DNA from: Streptomyces sp.
Lineage (GTDB): Bacteria; Actinomycetota; Actinomycetes; Streptomycetales; Streptomycetaceae
Length of the DNA: 55,367 nucleotides
Assembly: GCF_031181705.1 (NCBI RefSeq)
Contig: NZ_JAPSKN010000020.1
Coordinates: 1-55,367 of the forward strand
Direction of reading: 5' to 3'
Shown: one piece after another, positions 48,833 to 55,367 of the stretch
Position numbering within the stretch: position 1 is the first letter of the stretch
How the letters are laid out: every line of letters starts with the position of its first letter
Made by a program: the position numbers and the translations under genes
The notes under the pieces: model-generated
The model's input: the letters and a program-made list of their open reading frames with translations, nothing else
Databases searched by the model: none
What the model was told of the DNA's origin: nothing

Positions 48833-51274
48833 TCAGAGCAGCTCGGGGAGGTCCTCGGCGTAGAGCAGCGTCAGGTCGTCCGTGCTCGGCTCGGCGAGCT
48901 GGGCGACCCGGCTCGCGTGCCGCTCCACCATCGCCTCGAACGTCTGCCGCGCGGTGCGGCCGTTGCCGAACGCCGGGCCCTTCGGGAGCTGCGTGAAGTA
49001 CGTCCGCAACGCCTCCGCCGCGCCCGGCGCCAGCCGGTACTCGTGCTCCTCGGCCTGCTGCTCCACGATCCGCAGCAGGTCCTCGGGGCCGTAGTCGCTG
49101 AAGGTGATGGTCCGTGAGAAGCGGGACGCCACACCGGGGTTGACCGACAGGAAGCGCTCCATCTCCGCGGTGTAGCCGGCGACGATCACCACGACGGCGT
49201 CCCGGTGGTCCTCCATCAGCTTCACCAGCGTGTCGATGGCCTCCTTGCCGAAGTCGCGGCCCGCGTCCTCCGGGGACAGCGCGTACGCCTCGTCGATGAA
49301 CAGCACACCGCCGCGCGCCTTCTCGAACGCCTCCTGCGTGCGGATCGCGGTCGAGCCGATGTGCTCGCCCACCAGGTCGACCCGGGACACCTCCACCAGG
49401 TGGCCCTTCTCCAGCACCCCGAGGGAGGCGAGGATCTCGCCGTACAGCCGCGCGACCGTCGTCTTGCCGGTGCCGGGGGAGCCCGTGAAGACCAGGTGCC
49501 GCTTGACCGACGCCGCCTTCAGGCCCGCCTGCTGCCGCCGCCGGCCCACCTCGATCATGTCGGTGAGGGCGCGCACCTCCCGCTTGACGCTCTCCAGGCC
49601 CACCAGCGCGTCCAGTTCGCCGAGGACGTCCTTGGAGCTTCGGGCCGGCGGCGCGGGCTCCGCGACCGGTGCGGAGGGCTCCGCCTCGGTGCGCTGCCCC
49701 GGGATCGCGCCCAGCAGCCCGGCGGAGTGGCTCACCGTCTGCACGGCCGCCTCCGGCGCCGCCGCTGGCGCCCGCAGCCCCACGCTCTCGTCGCTGGTGC
49801 AGTCCTCGACGACGGGCCCCGTCCCGGACGCCGCGTCCGCCCCGCCGTCCGCGAACTCGTAGCCCCCGCGCGCGCACCGCTCCGTACGGCACTTGCGCAG
49901 CGTCGTGCGGCTGCCGTCGATCACGTGGAAGCCGTAGCCGCCGCTGCCCGTCACACGGCAGTTCAGGAAGCTGCCGCGGCCTCCGGCCGAGACGTAGACG
50001 CCCGCCTCCGCCGGGGAGTCGACCGTGCAGCGCTCCACCGTCGGGTCGGCGCCCTTGGTGACGATCACGCCCGTCTGGGTGCCGTCCAGCGTGCAGTTGC
50101 TCAGCGTGCCGCCGCTGCCGTGGTCGCGGAACCAGGCGCCCGTGGCCGCGTCGCGGATCCGGCAGTCGTCGAGCTGTGCGGTGGCGCCGTCGCTCACCGA
50201 CACGGCCGTGTTGCGCACCTGCGACAGATCACTGTCCACGACGTCCGCCCGCGAGCCCCGGTCGAGCACGAACAGGGCGTCGGGCACGTCGTGCACCCGG
50301 CAGGAGTCCAGGACGGCGGTGGCGCCGTCGCTGACCCACACCGCCGGGTAGTCGCCCGTGCTGTCGAAGATCTCGCACTGGTTGGCGTCCACGCGCGTGC
50401 CCGGGTCCCACACCGACAGGCCGTTGCGCCCGAACTGCCGCACCGTCGTGCGCGTCAGCGTGAGGACCGAGCGGGAACGCAGGTCGATCGCGTTCTCCGG
50501 GATGTCGTGGATACGGCAGTCGGCGAGCGTGAGCACCGCGTCCGTGTCGAGCGTGACCCCGTCGGCCGTCGTGCGGTGCACATCGCAGTCGGTGAGGTGC
50601 GCGGTGGCGCGGCCGGTGATGTGCACGCCGCTGCCCCGCACCTCGTAGATCTCGCAGCCCACCGCCTCCAGCGCCGAGTTCTCCCCGGTCGCCGACAGGC
50701 CCGAACCCGACGCGTGGTGCACCTTGCAGCGCTCCAGGCGGGGGTGGGCGCCGCCGCGCACCGCCACGCCCGCCTGGCCGGCCGCGACGACCTCGCACTC
50801 CTCGAACACCCCGCCCGCGCCGTCCAGTACGGCGATGCCGACGCCCGCCGGGTTGTCGACCGCGCAGCGCCGGACCGTGGGCCGGGCACTACTGCCGCGC
50901 ACCTCGATCCCGGCCGCCGACCGCGTCACCACCCGCACGTCCCGCAGCTCCGGGGTGCCCTCCTCCACCAGCACGGCCGGGGAGGCCGCGTCCTGGCCCT
51001 CCACGTGCAGGTCGTGGACCACCGCCGAGGCGCGCACGGTCAGCGGCACCCCGTCCACGGGGGCGATCCGCACCGAGCCGGGCGCGTTCTCCGGGCCGCG
51101 CAGGGTCACCGCCCGCTCCACGACGAGGTTCTCCCGGTAGGTGCCGGGGGCGACGGTGAGGACGTCGCCGTCGGCCGCGGCCTCCAGGGCGGCGGCGAGC
51201 GATGCGTACTCACCCGTGCGGCGCCGCCACCGCGACGTGCCGGTGTGCGTCACCTGGACCGTGCCCTGTGCCAT
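48833..51274 (-). CDS. parallel beta-helix / AAA+ ATPase fusion (CbbX/EccA-like)
   Basis: 813 residues. Residues about 20-490 are a right-handed parallel beta-helix of about twenty imperfect turns of roughly 22 residues (units like TVRRCAVDNPAGVGIAV, HLTDCDVHRTTADGVTL), as in pectate lyase-like and NosD/CASH proteins. A Pro/Ala linker (about 500-555) leads to an AAA+ domain of the CbbX/SpoVK/EccA type: LDALVGLESVKREVRAL, Walker A GSPGTGKT near 597-604, Walker B GVLFIDEAYAL, sensor VVVIVAGYTAEMERFL, arginine region SRFSRTITF. EccA ATPases support type VII secretion. A beta-helix in front of one suggests a recognition or scaffold role. Function is inferred. Confidence 0.88.
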   Translation of the reverse strand: MAQGTVQVTHTGTSRWRRRTGEYASLAAALEAAADGDVLTVAPGTYRENLVVERAVTLRGPENAPGSVRIAPVDGVPLTVRASAVVHDLHVEGQDAASPAVLVEEGTPELRDVRVVTRSAAGIEVRGSSARPTVRRCAVDNPAGVGIAVLDGAGGVFEECEVVAAGQAGVAVRGGAHPRLERCKVHHASGSGLSATGENSALEAVGCEIYEVRGSGVHITGRATAHLTDCDVHRTTADGVTLDTDAVLTLADCRIHDIPENAIDLRSRSVLTLTRTTVRQFGRNGLSVWDPGTRVDANQCEIFDSTGDYPAVWVSDGATAVLDSCRVHDVPDALFVLDRGSRADVVDSDLSQVRNTAVSVSDGATAQLDDCRIRDAATGAWFRDHGSGGTLSNCTLDGTQTGVIVTKGADPTVERCTVDSPAEAGVYVSAGGRGSFLNCRVTGSGGYGFHVIDGSRTTLRKCRTERCARGGYEFADGGADAASGTGPVVEDCTSDESVGLRAPAAAPEAAVQTVSHSAGLLGAIPGQRTEAEPSAPVAEPAPPARSSKDVLGELDALVGLESVKREVRALTDMIEVGRRRQQAGLKAASVKRHLVFTGSPGTGKTTVARLYGEILASLGVLEKGHLVEVSRVDLVGEHIGSTAIRTQEAFEKARGGVLFIDEAYALSPEDAGRDFGKEAIDTLVKLMEDHRDAVVVIVAGYTAEMERFLSVNPGVASRFSRTITFSDYGPEDLLRIVEQQAEEHEYRLAPGAAEALRTYFTQLPKGPAFGNGRTARQTFEAMVERHASRVAQLAEPSTDDLTLLYAEDLPELL

Positions 51275-51500
51275 GGTGTAGCTGTGCCCCCACCTCGGTC
51301 GTACTGATGGCTCGTTCGCCCTCGGGGCGGGCCGGGCGGTGCCGGGACCGCGGCGGTGCCCGGCCCGGCGGGCCGGTCGCGCGCGGCGTCGACACCCGGC
51401 GCGCCCCTCCTGCTCGCTCGCACGCGGGTTGTGCCGAACGGTTCGGCCGGACCACCGTAGCGTGCGCGCGGGTGCTGGGTTGACCAGAGGCGGAAGGCCG

Positions 51501-52106
51501 TCAGCTGCCGGTGCCCGTCCTGCCCCAGTCCGGGCCCGCCTTGTCCCATGCCTGGTCCCAACGGGCGTACCGGCGGCGGACCATGCGCCAGACGATCAGC
51601 CGTCTGCCGCCCTCGACGAGGCCGCCGGTCACCAGGGCCGCACCGAACCCGGCGAGGACCGCGTGCGTCGACGCCGTGGCGGAGTCCAGCGGGCGGGCCA
51701 CCAGCCGGCCGTGCCGGTCGGTCCATATGCGGAACTCGTCGCCCTGCCGCGGGTCCTTCAGGCCCGCCAGCACCGGGCCCTGGTGGGCGGTGCCGTCCGG
51801 GGCGGTCCAGTCGGCGAGGACCCGCGCGCGCAGGTCCCGGCCGGTCGACGTCTCGGGGTCGGCGTCCAGCGGGGAGCGGTCCAGCTTGCGGACCACGGTG
51901 GCCGTCACCAGGTGGCGCGCCTGGTGCTGCTCGCGGACGGAGCGCTGGAGGGCGTCCTGCGCCGCGCCGCCGACGAGGGCGCCGGCCAGCGGGGCGGCCG
52001 ACAGGACGAGCAGCAGGGCGGCCAGCGCCAGCCAGGCCTCGGCCAGGTCGGTCGCGCGGCACAGCGGGTTGCGCCGCCAGCGCCAGAGTCCGCTGATCGC
52101 TCGCAC
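51501..52106 (-). CDS. Rv1733c-like two-helix membrane protein
   Basis: 201 residues from GTG 52106 (AAGGGGG upstream); the frame is open to 52226 and GTG 52115 is an alternative. Two membrane helices: LALAALLLVLSAAPLAGALVGG near 25 and a second at about 145-165 (AVLAGFGAALVTGGLV). An extracytoplasmic loop between them carries VTATVVRKLD and WTAPDGTAHQGPVLAG. The RNPLCRATDLAEAW start matches the Rv1733c family, conserved actinobacterial proteins of unknown function. No enzymatic motif was seen. Confidence 0.8.
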   Translation of the reverse strand: MRAISGLWRWRRNPLCRATDLAEAWLALAALLLVLSAAPLAGALVGGAAQDALQRSVREQHQARHLVTATVVRKLDRSPLDADPETSTGRDLRARVLADWTAPDGTAHQGPVLAGLKDPRQGDEFRIWTDRHGRLVARPLDSATASTHAVLAGFGAALVTGGLVEGGRRLIVWRMVRRRYARWDQAWDKAGPDWGRTGTGS

Positions 52107-52283
52107 CGCCCGCACCCCCTTCCCGCTCTGTGATAGCCCCCCGGCGGAGCCGTCCACGCGCGATACCTGGGGAGAGAGAGCGAAATCACCTCTCGCCGGG
52201 GCCTCGCGCGAACGTCCCCCCCTCACGCAAACGCCCGGTCCGGCGGACCGGTTCCCACCCGGCCCGCGACGGCGGCGCCCGCG

Positions 52284-53111
52284 TCATTCGAGGATCGTGA
52301 CCGGGTCCCCGAGCCGGATCGTGCCCCGCGACAGCGGGACCAGGTTCTGCCCGAAGACCAGCTTCCCCTCCAGTCGCCGGTGCCGCCCCAGGCTGTGCAG
52401 GGGCTCACGGCCGCGCTCGCTCGTGCCCTGGTCGGTGGTGGTCACCACGCACCGGCCGCACGGCTTGGCCACGCGGAAGGTCACCTCTCCGACGGCGAGG
52501 CGCGACCAGTGGTCCTCGGCCCAGGCGTCGGTGCCCGCCACGACCACGTTGGGCCGGAAGCGGTCCATCGGCAGCGGGCCCTCGTCCGCGTGGTCCCCTT
52601 GCGCGATCAGGGTGTTGAGGGCTTCGAGCGAGGCCGTCGTGGTGAGCAGCAGCGGGAAGCCGTCGGCGAAGGAGACCGTCTCGCCGGGCCGGGCGTACCG
52701 CGGGTCGACCGGCCGGCGCGTGGCCGGGGCGTCGAGGTACGCCAGGCGCACGCCGATGCCCAGGTAGCCGCTCCACCAGGCGTGCGCCGCCTCGTCCTCG
52801 GCCGGGACCGCGTCGACCTTGTCGCGGAAGATCTGCACCGGCACCGTGCCGATCGGCCGGGGCACGGGCACCGTCAGCGGTTCCCTGCCGGGGGCGGACA
52901 CCCGGACGCCGCCGTCCGGCAGGAGTTCGGCGGCGGCCAGCGCGAGGCGCGGCTGCTGGCGCTGCGTGACGGCCTTTCCCGCGTCGTCGACCAGCAGCCA
53001 GCGCCGGTCTCCGGCCAGCCCCCAGGGCTCCACGGCGGCCTCCCGGGGCGCGAGGCCCCGGACCGCCTTGACCGGATGGACGTGAATCGCGTGCAGGTGT
53101 GCGTTCCCCAT
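52284..53111 (-). CDS. MOSC-domain protein
   Basis: 275 residues from ATG 53111. An N-terminal MOSC_N beta-barrel (HLHAIHVHPVKAVRGLAPREAAVEPWGLAGDRRWLLVD) precedes the MOSC domain: FADGFPLLLTTTASLEALN, FRPNVVVAGTDAWAEDHW, then KPCGRCVVTTTDQGT with the conserved cysteine, and FGQNLVPL. This layout is like YcbX and mitochondrial amidoxime reducing components, which bind molybdenum cofactor and carry out reduction of N-hydroxylated compounds. The presence of both MOSC halves makes a Moco-binding role likely; a substrate cannot be named. Confidence 0.88.
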   Translation of the reverse strand: MGNAHLHAIHVHPVKAVRGLAPREAAVEPWGLAGDRRWLLVDDAGKAVTQRQQPRLALAAAELLPDGGVRVSAPGREPLTVPVPRPIGTVPVQIFRDKVDAVPAEDEAAHAWWSGYLGIGVRLAYLDAPATRRPVDPRYARPGETVSFADGFPLLLTTTASLEALNTLIAQGDHADEGPLPMDRFRPNVVVAGTDAWAEDHWSRLAVGEVTFRVAKPCGRCVVTTTDQGTSERGREPLHSLGRHRRLEGKLVFGQNLVPLSRGTIRLGDPVTILE

Positions 53112-53154
53112 GGGGCCATCGTGCCAGCCGGCGCCGACGGCCCGCGGGTGCGGC

Positions 53155-53583
53155 TCAGTACCCGCGGTACTGCTGGTTGTTGTACGGGTCCTGGTAGGGA
53201 GCCGGGGCCGGCCGGGGAGCCGCGGGGCGCATCGCCTCGTAACCCGCGGGTGCCGCCGGGCGGGGCTGCTGCGGCTGGGGGCCGGGGTAGCCGCGCGGAG
53301 CGGTGGCCTGCTGTGGGATGTACGCCGCGGGCGCCTGCTGGAGCGGGGCCGGCTGCTGGGCCTGCGGATAGCCGTAGGTGGACTGGGAGGGCGCCGCCGG
53401 CAGCGCGGGAAGCGCCGACGGGAGGGCGGGCAGGTGGCTGCCCGGCATGTCGTACTGCGCGGGGACCCGGATCGGGGCGATCTGCGGGGTGCCCCGCTCG
53501 GCGACGAGCTTGTCGTAGATCGGGGTGTCCGGGAAGGAGGCGGAGTAGTAGCCGCCGCCATAGGTGGAGCGGGGGGAGGTCAT
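53155..53583 (-). CDS. Pro/Gln/Tyr-rich DUF6643-like protein
   Basis: 142 residues from ATG 53583. The N-terminal part is conserved-looking: MTSPRSTYGGGYYSASFPDTP, then LVAERGTPQIAPIRVP. The rest is low-complexity Pro, Ala, Gln and Tyr (YGYPQAQQPAPLQQAPAAYIP), ending YNNQQYRGY. It is probably disordered. It resembles a Streptomyces family of unknown function and lies divergent from a TerD-family gene, with which it may share a promoter region. No catalytic motif. Confidence 0.7.
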   Translation of the reverse strand: MTSPRSTYGGGYYSASFPDTPIYDKLVAERGTPQIAPIRVPAQYDMPGSHLPALPSALPALPAAPSQSTYGYPQAQQPAPLQQAPAAYIPQQATAPRGYPGPQPQQPRPAAPAGYEAMRPAAPRPAPAPYQDPYNNQQYRGY

Positions 53584-53893
53584 GGCACATAAGTTAAGCC
53601 CACGATGTGCTGGTTGGGGAGACCGATAAGAGGGTTGTTTTCCGTTCCCGCAGTGACCTGGGATCCCCAATCCGAGCGAATTCGGCAAAAAGGGGCGCCG
53701 GACCCGTTCCTGATCGTGTAAAGGCCGAGTTCCGGGCGGGTTACCGGCGGTTGGCCATCGATCTTCCGGCGACCGGTGCATGGGCGTTCGCGGCCGGGAG
53801 GAATAGGTTGTGCCGACGGACTCGACGTGACGCGGCGGATCCGGACGGACGGCCGGGGCGGTCCCGGCCCGGTGCCAGGCGATGGGGGCGGAC
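53584..53893. other. 310-bp divergent intergenic region
   Basis: It lies between the DUF6643-like gene and the TerD-family gene. It has lower GC than its surroundings, with runs such as GGCAAAAAGGGG near 53681 and TGTAAAGG near 53717. These suggest promoters for both directions, but no -10/-35 pair is convincing. Short frames here lack codon bias and are not called. Confidence 0.5.
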
Positions 53894-55174
53894 ATGCACA
53901 TGCTGAAAGGGTCGAACACCGCGGTGCCCGCGGCGGCACTGCGCGTGGAAGTGGGCTGGCGCGGCGGACCGGGCGTGCCGGACGCCGACGCCTCCGCCTT
54001 GCTGCTCGTCGCGGGAAAGGTCCGCTCCGACGCGGACTTCGTCTTCTACAACCAGCCCGCCCACTCCTCCGGCGCGATCCGGCACGAGGGCAAGCGCGAC
54101 GCCGGCGGCCGCATCACCGACACGCTCCTGGTCGATCTCGCGCGCGTGGAGCCCGCCGTCGACACGGTCGTCCTCGCCGCCTCCGCCGACGGAGGCACGT
54201 TCGGGCAGGTCCCGGACCTGTACATCGAGGTCCGGGACGACCGGGGCACACCGGTCGCGCGCTTCGAGAACCCCGGCGCCACCACCGAAACCGCCTTCGT
54301 GCTCGGTGAGTTCTACCGTCGCCAGGGCGCCTGGAAGTTCCGCGCCGTCGGGCAGGGCTACAGCAGCGGCCTCACAGGGCTGGCCACGGACTACGGCATC
54401 ACGGTCGACGAACCGCAGCAGGCGGCCCCGGCACCCGCCGCGCCCCCGGCGCCTCCCGCCGCTGCGGCGTACACCCGCCCGCCGGTGACGCCCCCGGTGG
54501 CTCCGCCCGCGCCCGCCGCGCCCCCTGCGGCGCCCGTCCGCCTCACCAAGGTGACGCTCACCAAGGCGGCCCCCTCCGTCTCGCTGACCAAGCAGGGCGG
54601 CACCTCCGGCGCGCTGCACGTGAACCTCAACTGGGAGGTCCGCAAGCAGTTCTCGGGGTGGAGCAGCAAGTTCGGGCGCCCCACCGCGCTGCACTCCGAC
54701 CTCGACCTCGACCTGTGCGCGCTGTACGAACTCACCGACGGCAGCAAGGGCGTCGTACAGGCACTCGGCAACGCCTTCGGGGCGCTGCACCAGCCCCCGT
54801 ACATCCACCTCGACGGCGACGACCGCACCGGAGCCGTGGCGTCCGGTGAGAACCTCACCGTCAACCTCGACCACAAGCGCGTCTTCCGGCGCATCCTCGT
54901 CTTCGTCACCATCTACGAGGGCGCCCGCTCGTTCGCCGAGCTCAACGCGACGGTCACCCTCCGGCCGCAGCACGGGGCGCCGATCGAGTTCTCCCTCGAC
55001 GAGTGCACGGTCCCCTCCCTCGTGTGCGCCCTGGCGCTGATCACCAACACGGGTGACGACCTGGTCGTCCAGCGCGAGGCGCGGTACCTGGTGCCCGAGC
55101 GCGGGGTGAGCCCTCAGCGCACCGTCGACTACGCCTACGGGTGGGGCATGAACTGGACCCCCGGCAGGAAGTGA
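53894..55174 (+). CDS. TerD-family (tellurium-resistance/stress) protein, two domains
   Basis: 426 residues from ATG 53894 (an in-frame ATG 53882 is also possible). The first TerD domain at about 1-175 has [26 protein letters not shown] and [15 protein letters not shown], with acidic calcium-binding loops. A Pro/Ala-rich linker of about 45 residues follows ([14 protein letters not shown]). The second, TerA-like domain at about 220-426 starts with [20 protein letters not shown], then [29 protein letters not shown] and [15 protein letters not shown]. TerD proteins bind calcium and act in stress or phage-defence-linked complexes. Other ter genes are not seen here. Confidence 0.88.
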   Translation: MHMLKGSNTAVPAAALRVEVGWRGGPGVPDADASALLLVAGKVRSDADFVFYNQPAHSSGAIRHEGKRDAGGRITDTLLVDLARVEPAVDTVVLAASADGGTFGQVPDLYIEVRDDRGTPVARFENPGATTETAFVLGEFYRRQGAWKFRAVGQGYSSGLTGLATDYGITVDEPQQAAPAPAAPPAPPAAAAYTRPPVTPPVAPPAPAAPPAAPVRLTKVTLTKAAPSVSLTKQGGTSGALHVNLNWEVRKQFSGWSSKFGRPTALHSDLDLDLCALYELTDGSKGVVQALGNAFGALHQPPYIHLDGDDRTGAVASGENLTVNLDHKRVFRRILVFVTIYEGARSFAELNATVTLRPQHGAPIEFSLDECTVPSLVCALALITNTGDDLVVQREARYLVPERGVSPQRTVDYAYGWGMNWTPGRK

Positions 55175-55189
55175 CCCCCGCGACGGCCG

Positions 55190-55366
55190 TCAGCCCTCGT
55201 CGGGCACGGCCTCCGGGCGCGCGTAGGTGCGGCCCTTCCAGGCCGCACCGCGTCCCCGGTAGTGCTGCACGGCCGAATCGACGGTCATCAGCAGGTAGAG
55301 GAACGCGGTGAACGGCAGCAGGGGGGCGAGCCACGGCGGCTGGCGGTAGTAGCGGAGCATCGGCAG
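55190..55366 (-). CDS. glycosyltransferase, C-terminal fragment at the right edge
   Basis: The last 58 residues of a minus-strand gene that continues beyond the window. The fragment has a hydrophobic stretch (WLAPLLPFTAFLYLLMTVDSAV), then HYRGRGAAWKGRTYARP. The RGRG-WKGR pattern at the end of a membrane helix is typical of family 2 glycosyltransferases related to carotenoid and hopanoid-associated enzymes. Too short to assign a substrate. Convergent with the TerD-family gene, 15 bp after its stop. Confidence 0.6.
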   Translation of the reverse strand: MPMLRYYRQPPWLAPLLPFTAFLYLLMTVDSAVQHYRGRGAAWKGRTYARPEAVPDEG

Positions 55367-55367
55367 G

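Noticed and set aside
46402..48996. An 864-residue plus-strand frame offset from the membrane hydrolase gene
   Set aside because: Arg/Pro-rich wrong-frame product. The alternative frame has membrane helices and the GHSQGS motif.
49205..51307. A 700-residue plus-strand frame opposite the beta-helix/AAA+ gene
   Set aside because: His/Arg/Val-rich shadow translation without motifs; the minus strand has clear Walker motifs and beta-helix periodicity.

Overview
The window is high-GC actinobacterial DNA that reads as Streptomyces. Evidence: strong third-position G/C, GTG starts, ATGA/GTGA gene overlaps, DmdR/IdeR-type iron boxes, an MbtH protein, and typical streptomycete housekeeping neighbours (Rv1733c-like, TerD-family, SHOCT and GlpR/DeoR proteins). 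No rRNA, tRNA, CRISPR array, phage or insertion sequence was seen.

Positions 1-27117 hold most of an iron-regulated non-ribosomal peptide siderophore cluster. It starts inside the 3' end of a salicylate synthase. Then come an EntS-like exporter and an alpha/beta hydrolase that may act as a thioesterase. A perfect 19-bp iron box at 2514-2532 opens a tightly coupled operon of about 20 kb: panD (aspartate decarboxylase, giving beta-alanine), mbtH, and four NRPS genes. Their domains are C-A-T, C-A-T-E, C-A-T-C-A-T-E and ArCP-Cy-A-T. Specificity codes read by eye suggest beta-Ala, an unresolved residue that becomes D, Ser, D-N5-formyl-N5-hydroxyornithine (exact textbook code), and Ser/Thr cyclised onto salicylate. 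Past a convergent hairpin lie a siderophore-binding lipoprotein, an N5-hydroxyornithine formyltransferase, an ornithine N5-monooxygenase and a coupled methyltransferase, served by two more iron boxes. The inferred product is a mixed phenolate-oxazoline/hydroxamate peptide, hydroxyphenyl-oxazoline/betaAla/D-X/Ser/D-fhOrn. That places it with streptomycete mixed-ligand siderophores such as the gobichelin, oxachelin and cahuitamycin types; the exact product cannot be fixed here. A salicylate-AMP ligase, import permeases and a terminal TE domain are not in the window.

Positions 27023-30632 are a copper-resistance locus: CopA P-type ATPase, CopZ chaperone and, divergently, a His-rich secreted protein. 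Both promoters carry CsoR-like palindromes in their spacers.

Positions 30636-46195 are mostly core metabolism and regulation. They include a GH15 glucoamylase/trehalase-like protein, a DeoR regulator divergent from a SIS-domain protein and a class II aldolase (probably amino-sugar or ketose catabolism), RlmG, an AlkB-like dioxygenase, a ROK regulator, an NAD(P) dehydrogenase and an F420/FMN-type protein. They also include a TetR/DUF4865/phosphotriesterase group whose phosphotriesterase is broken by two frameshifts, a SHOCT protein, an anti-sigma-like ATPase, a Cds1-like cysteine desulfhydrase and a second DeoR regulator.

Positions 46481-55367 hold a large membrane protein with split alpha/beta-hydrolase motifs, a parallel beta-helix/AAA+ ATPase fusion, an Rv1733c-like membrane protein, a MOSC protein, a Pro/Gln-rich DUF6643-like protein, a two-domain TerD-family protein, and the C-terminus of a glycosyltransferase running off the right edge.
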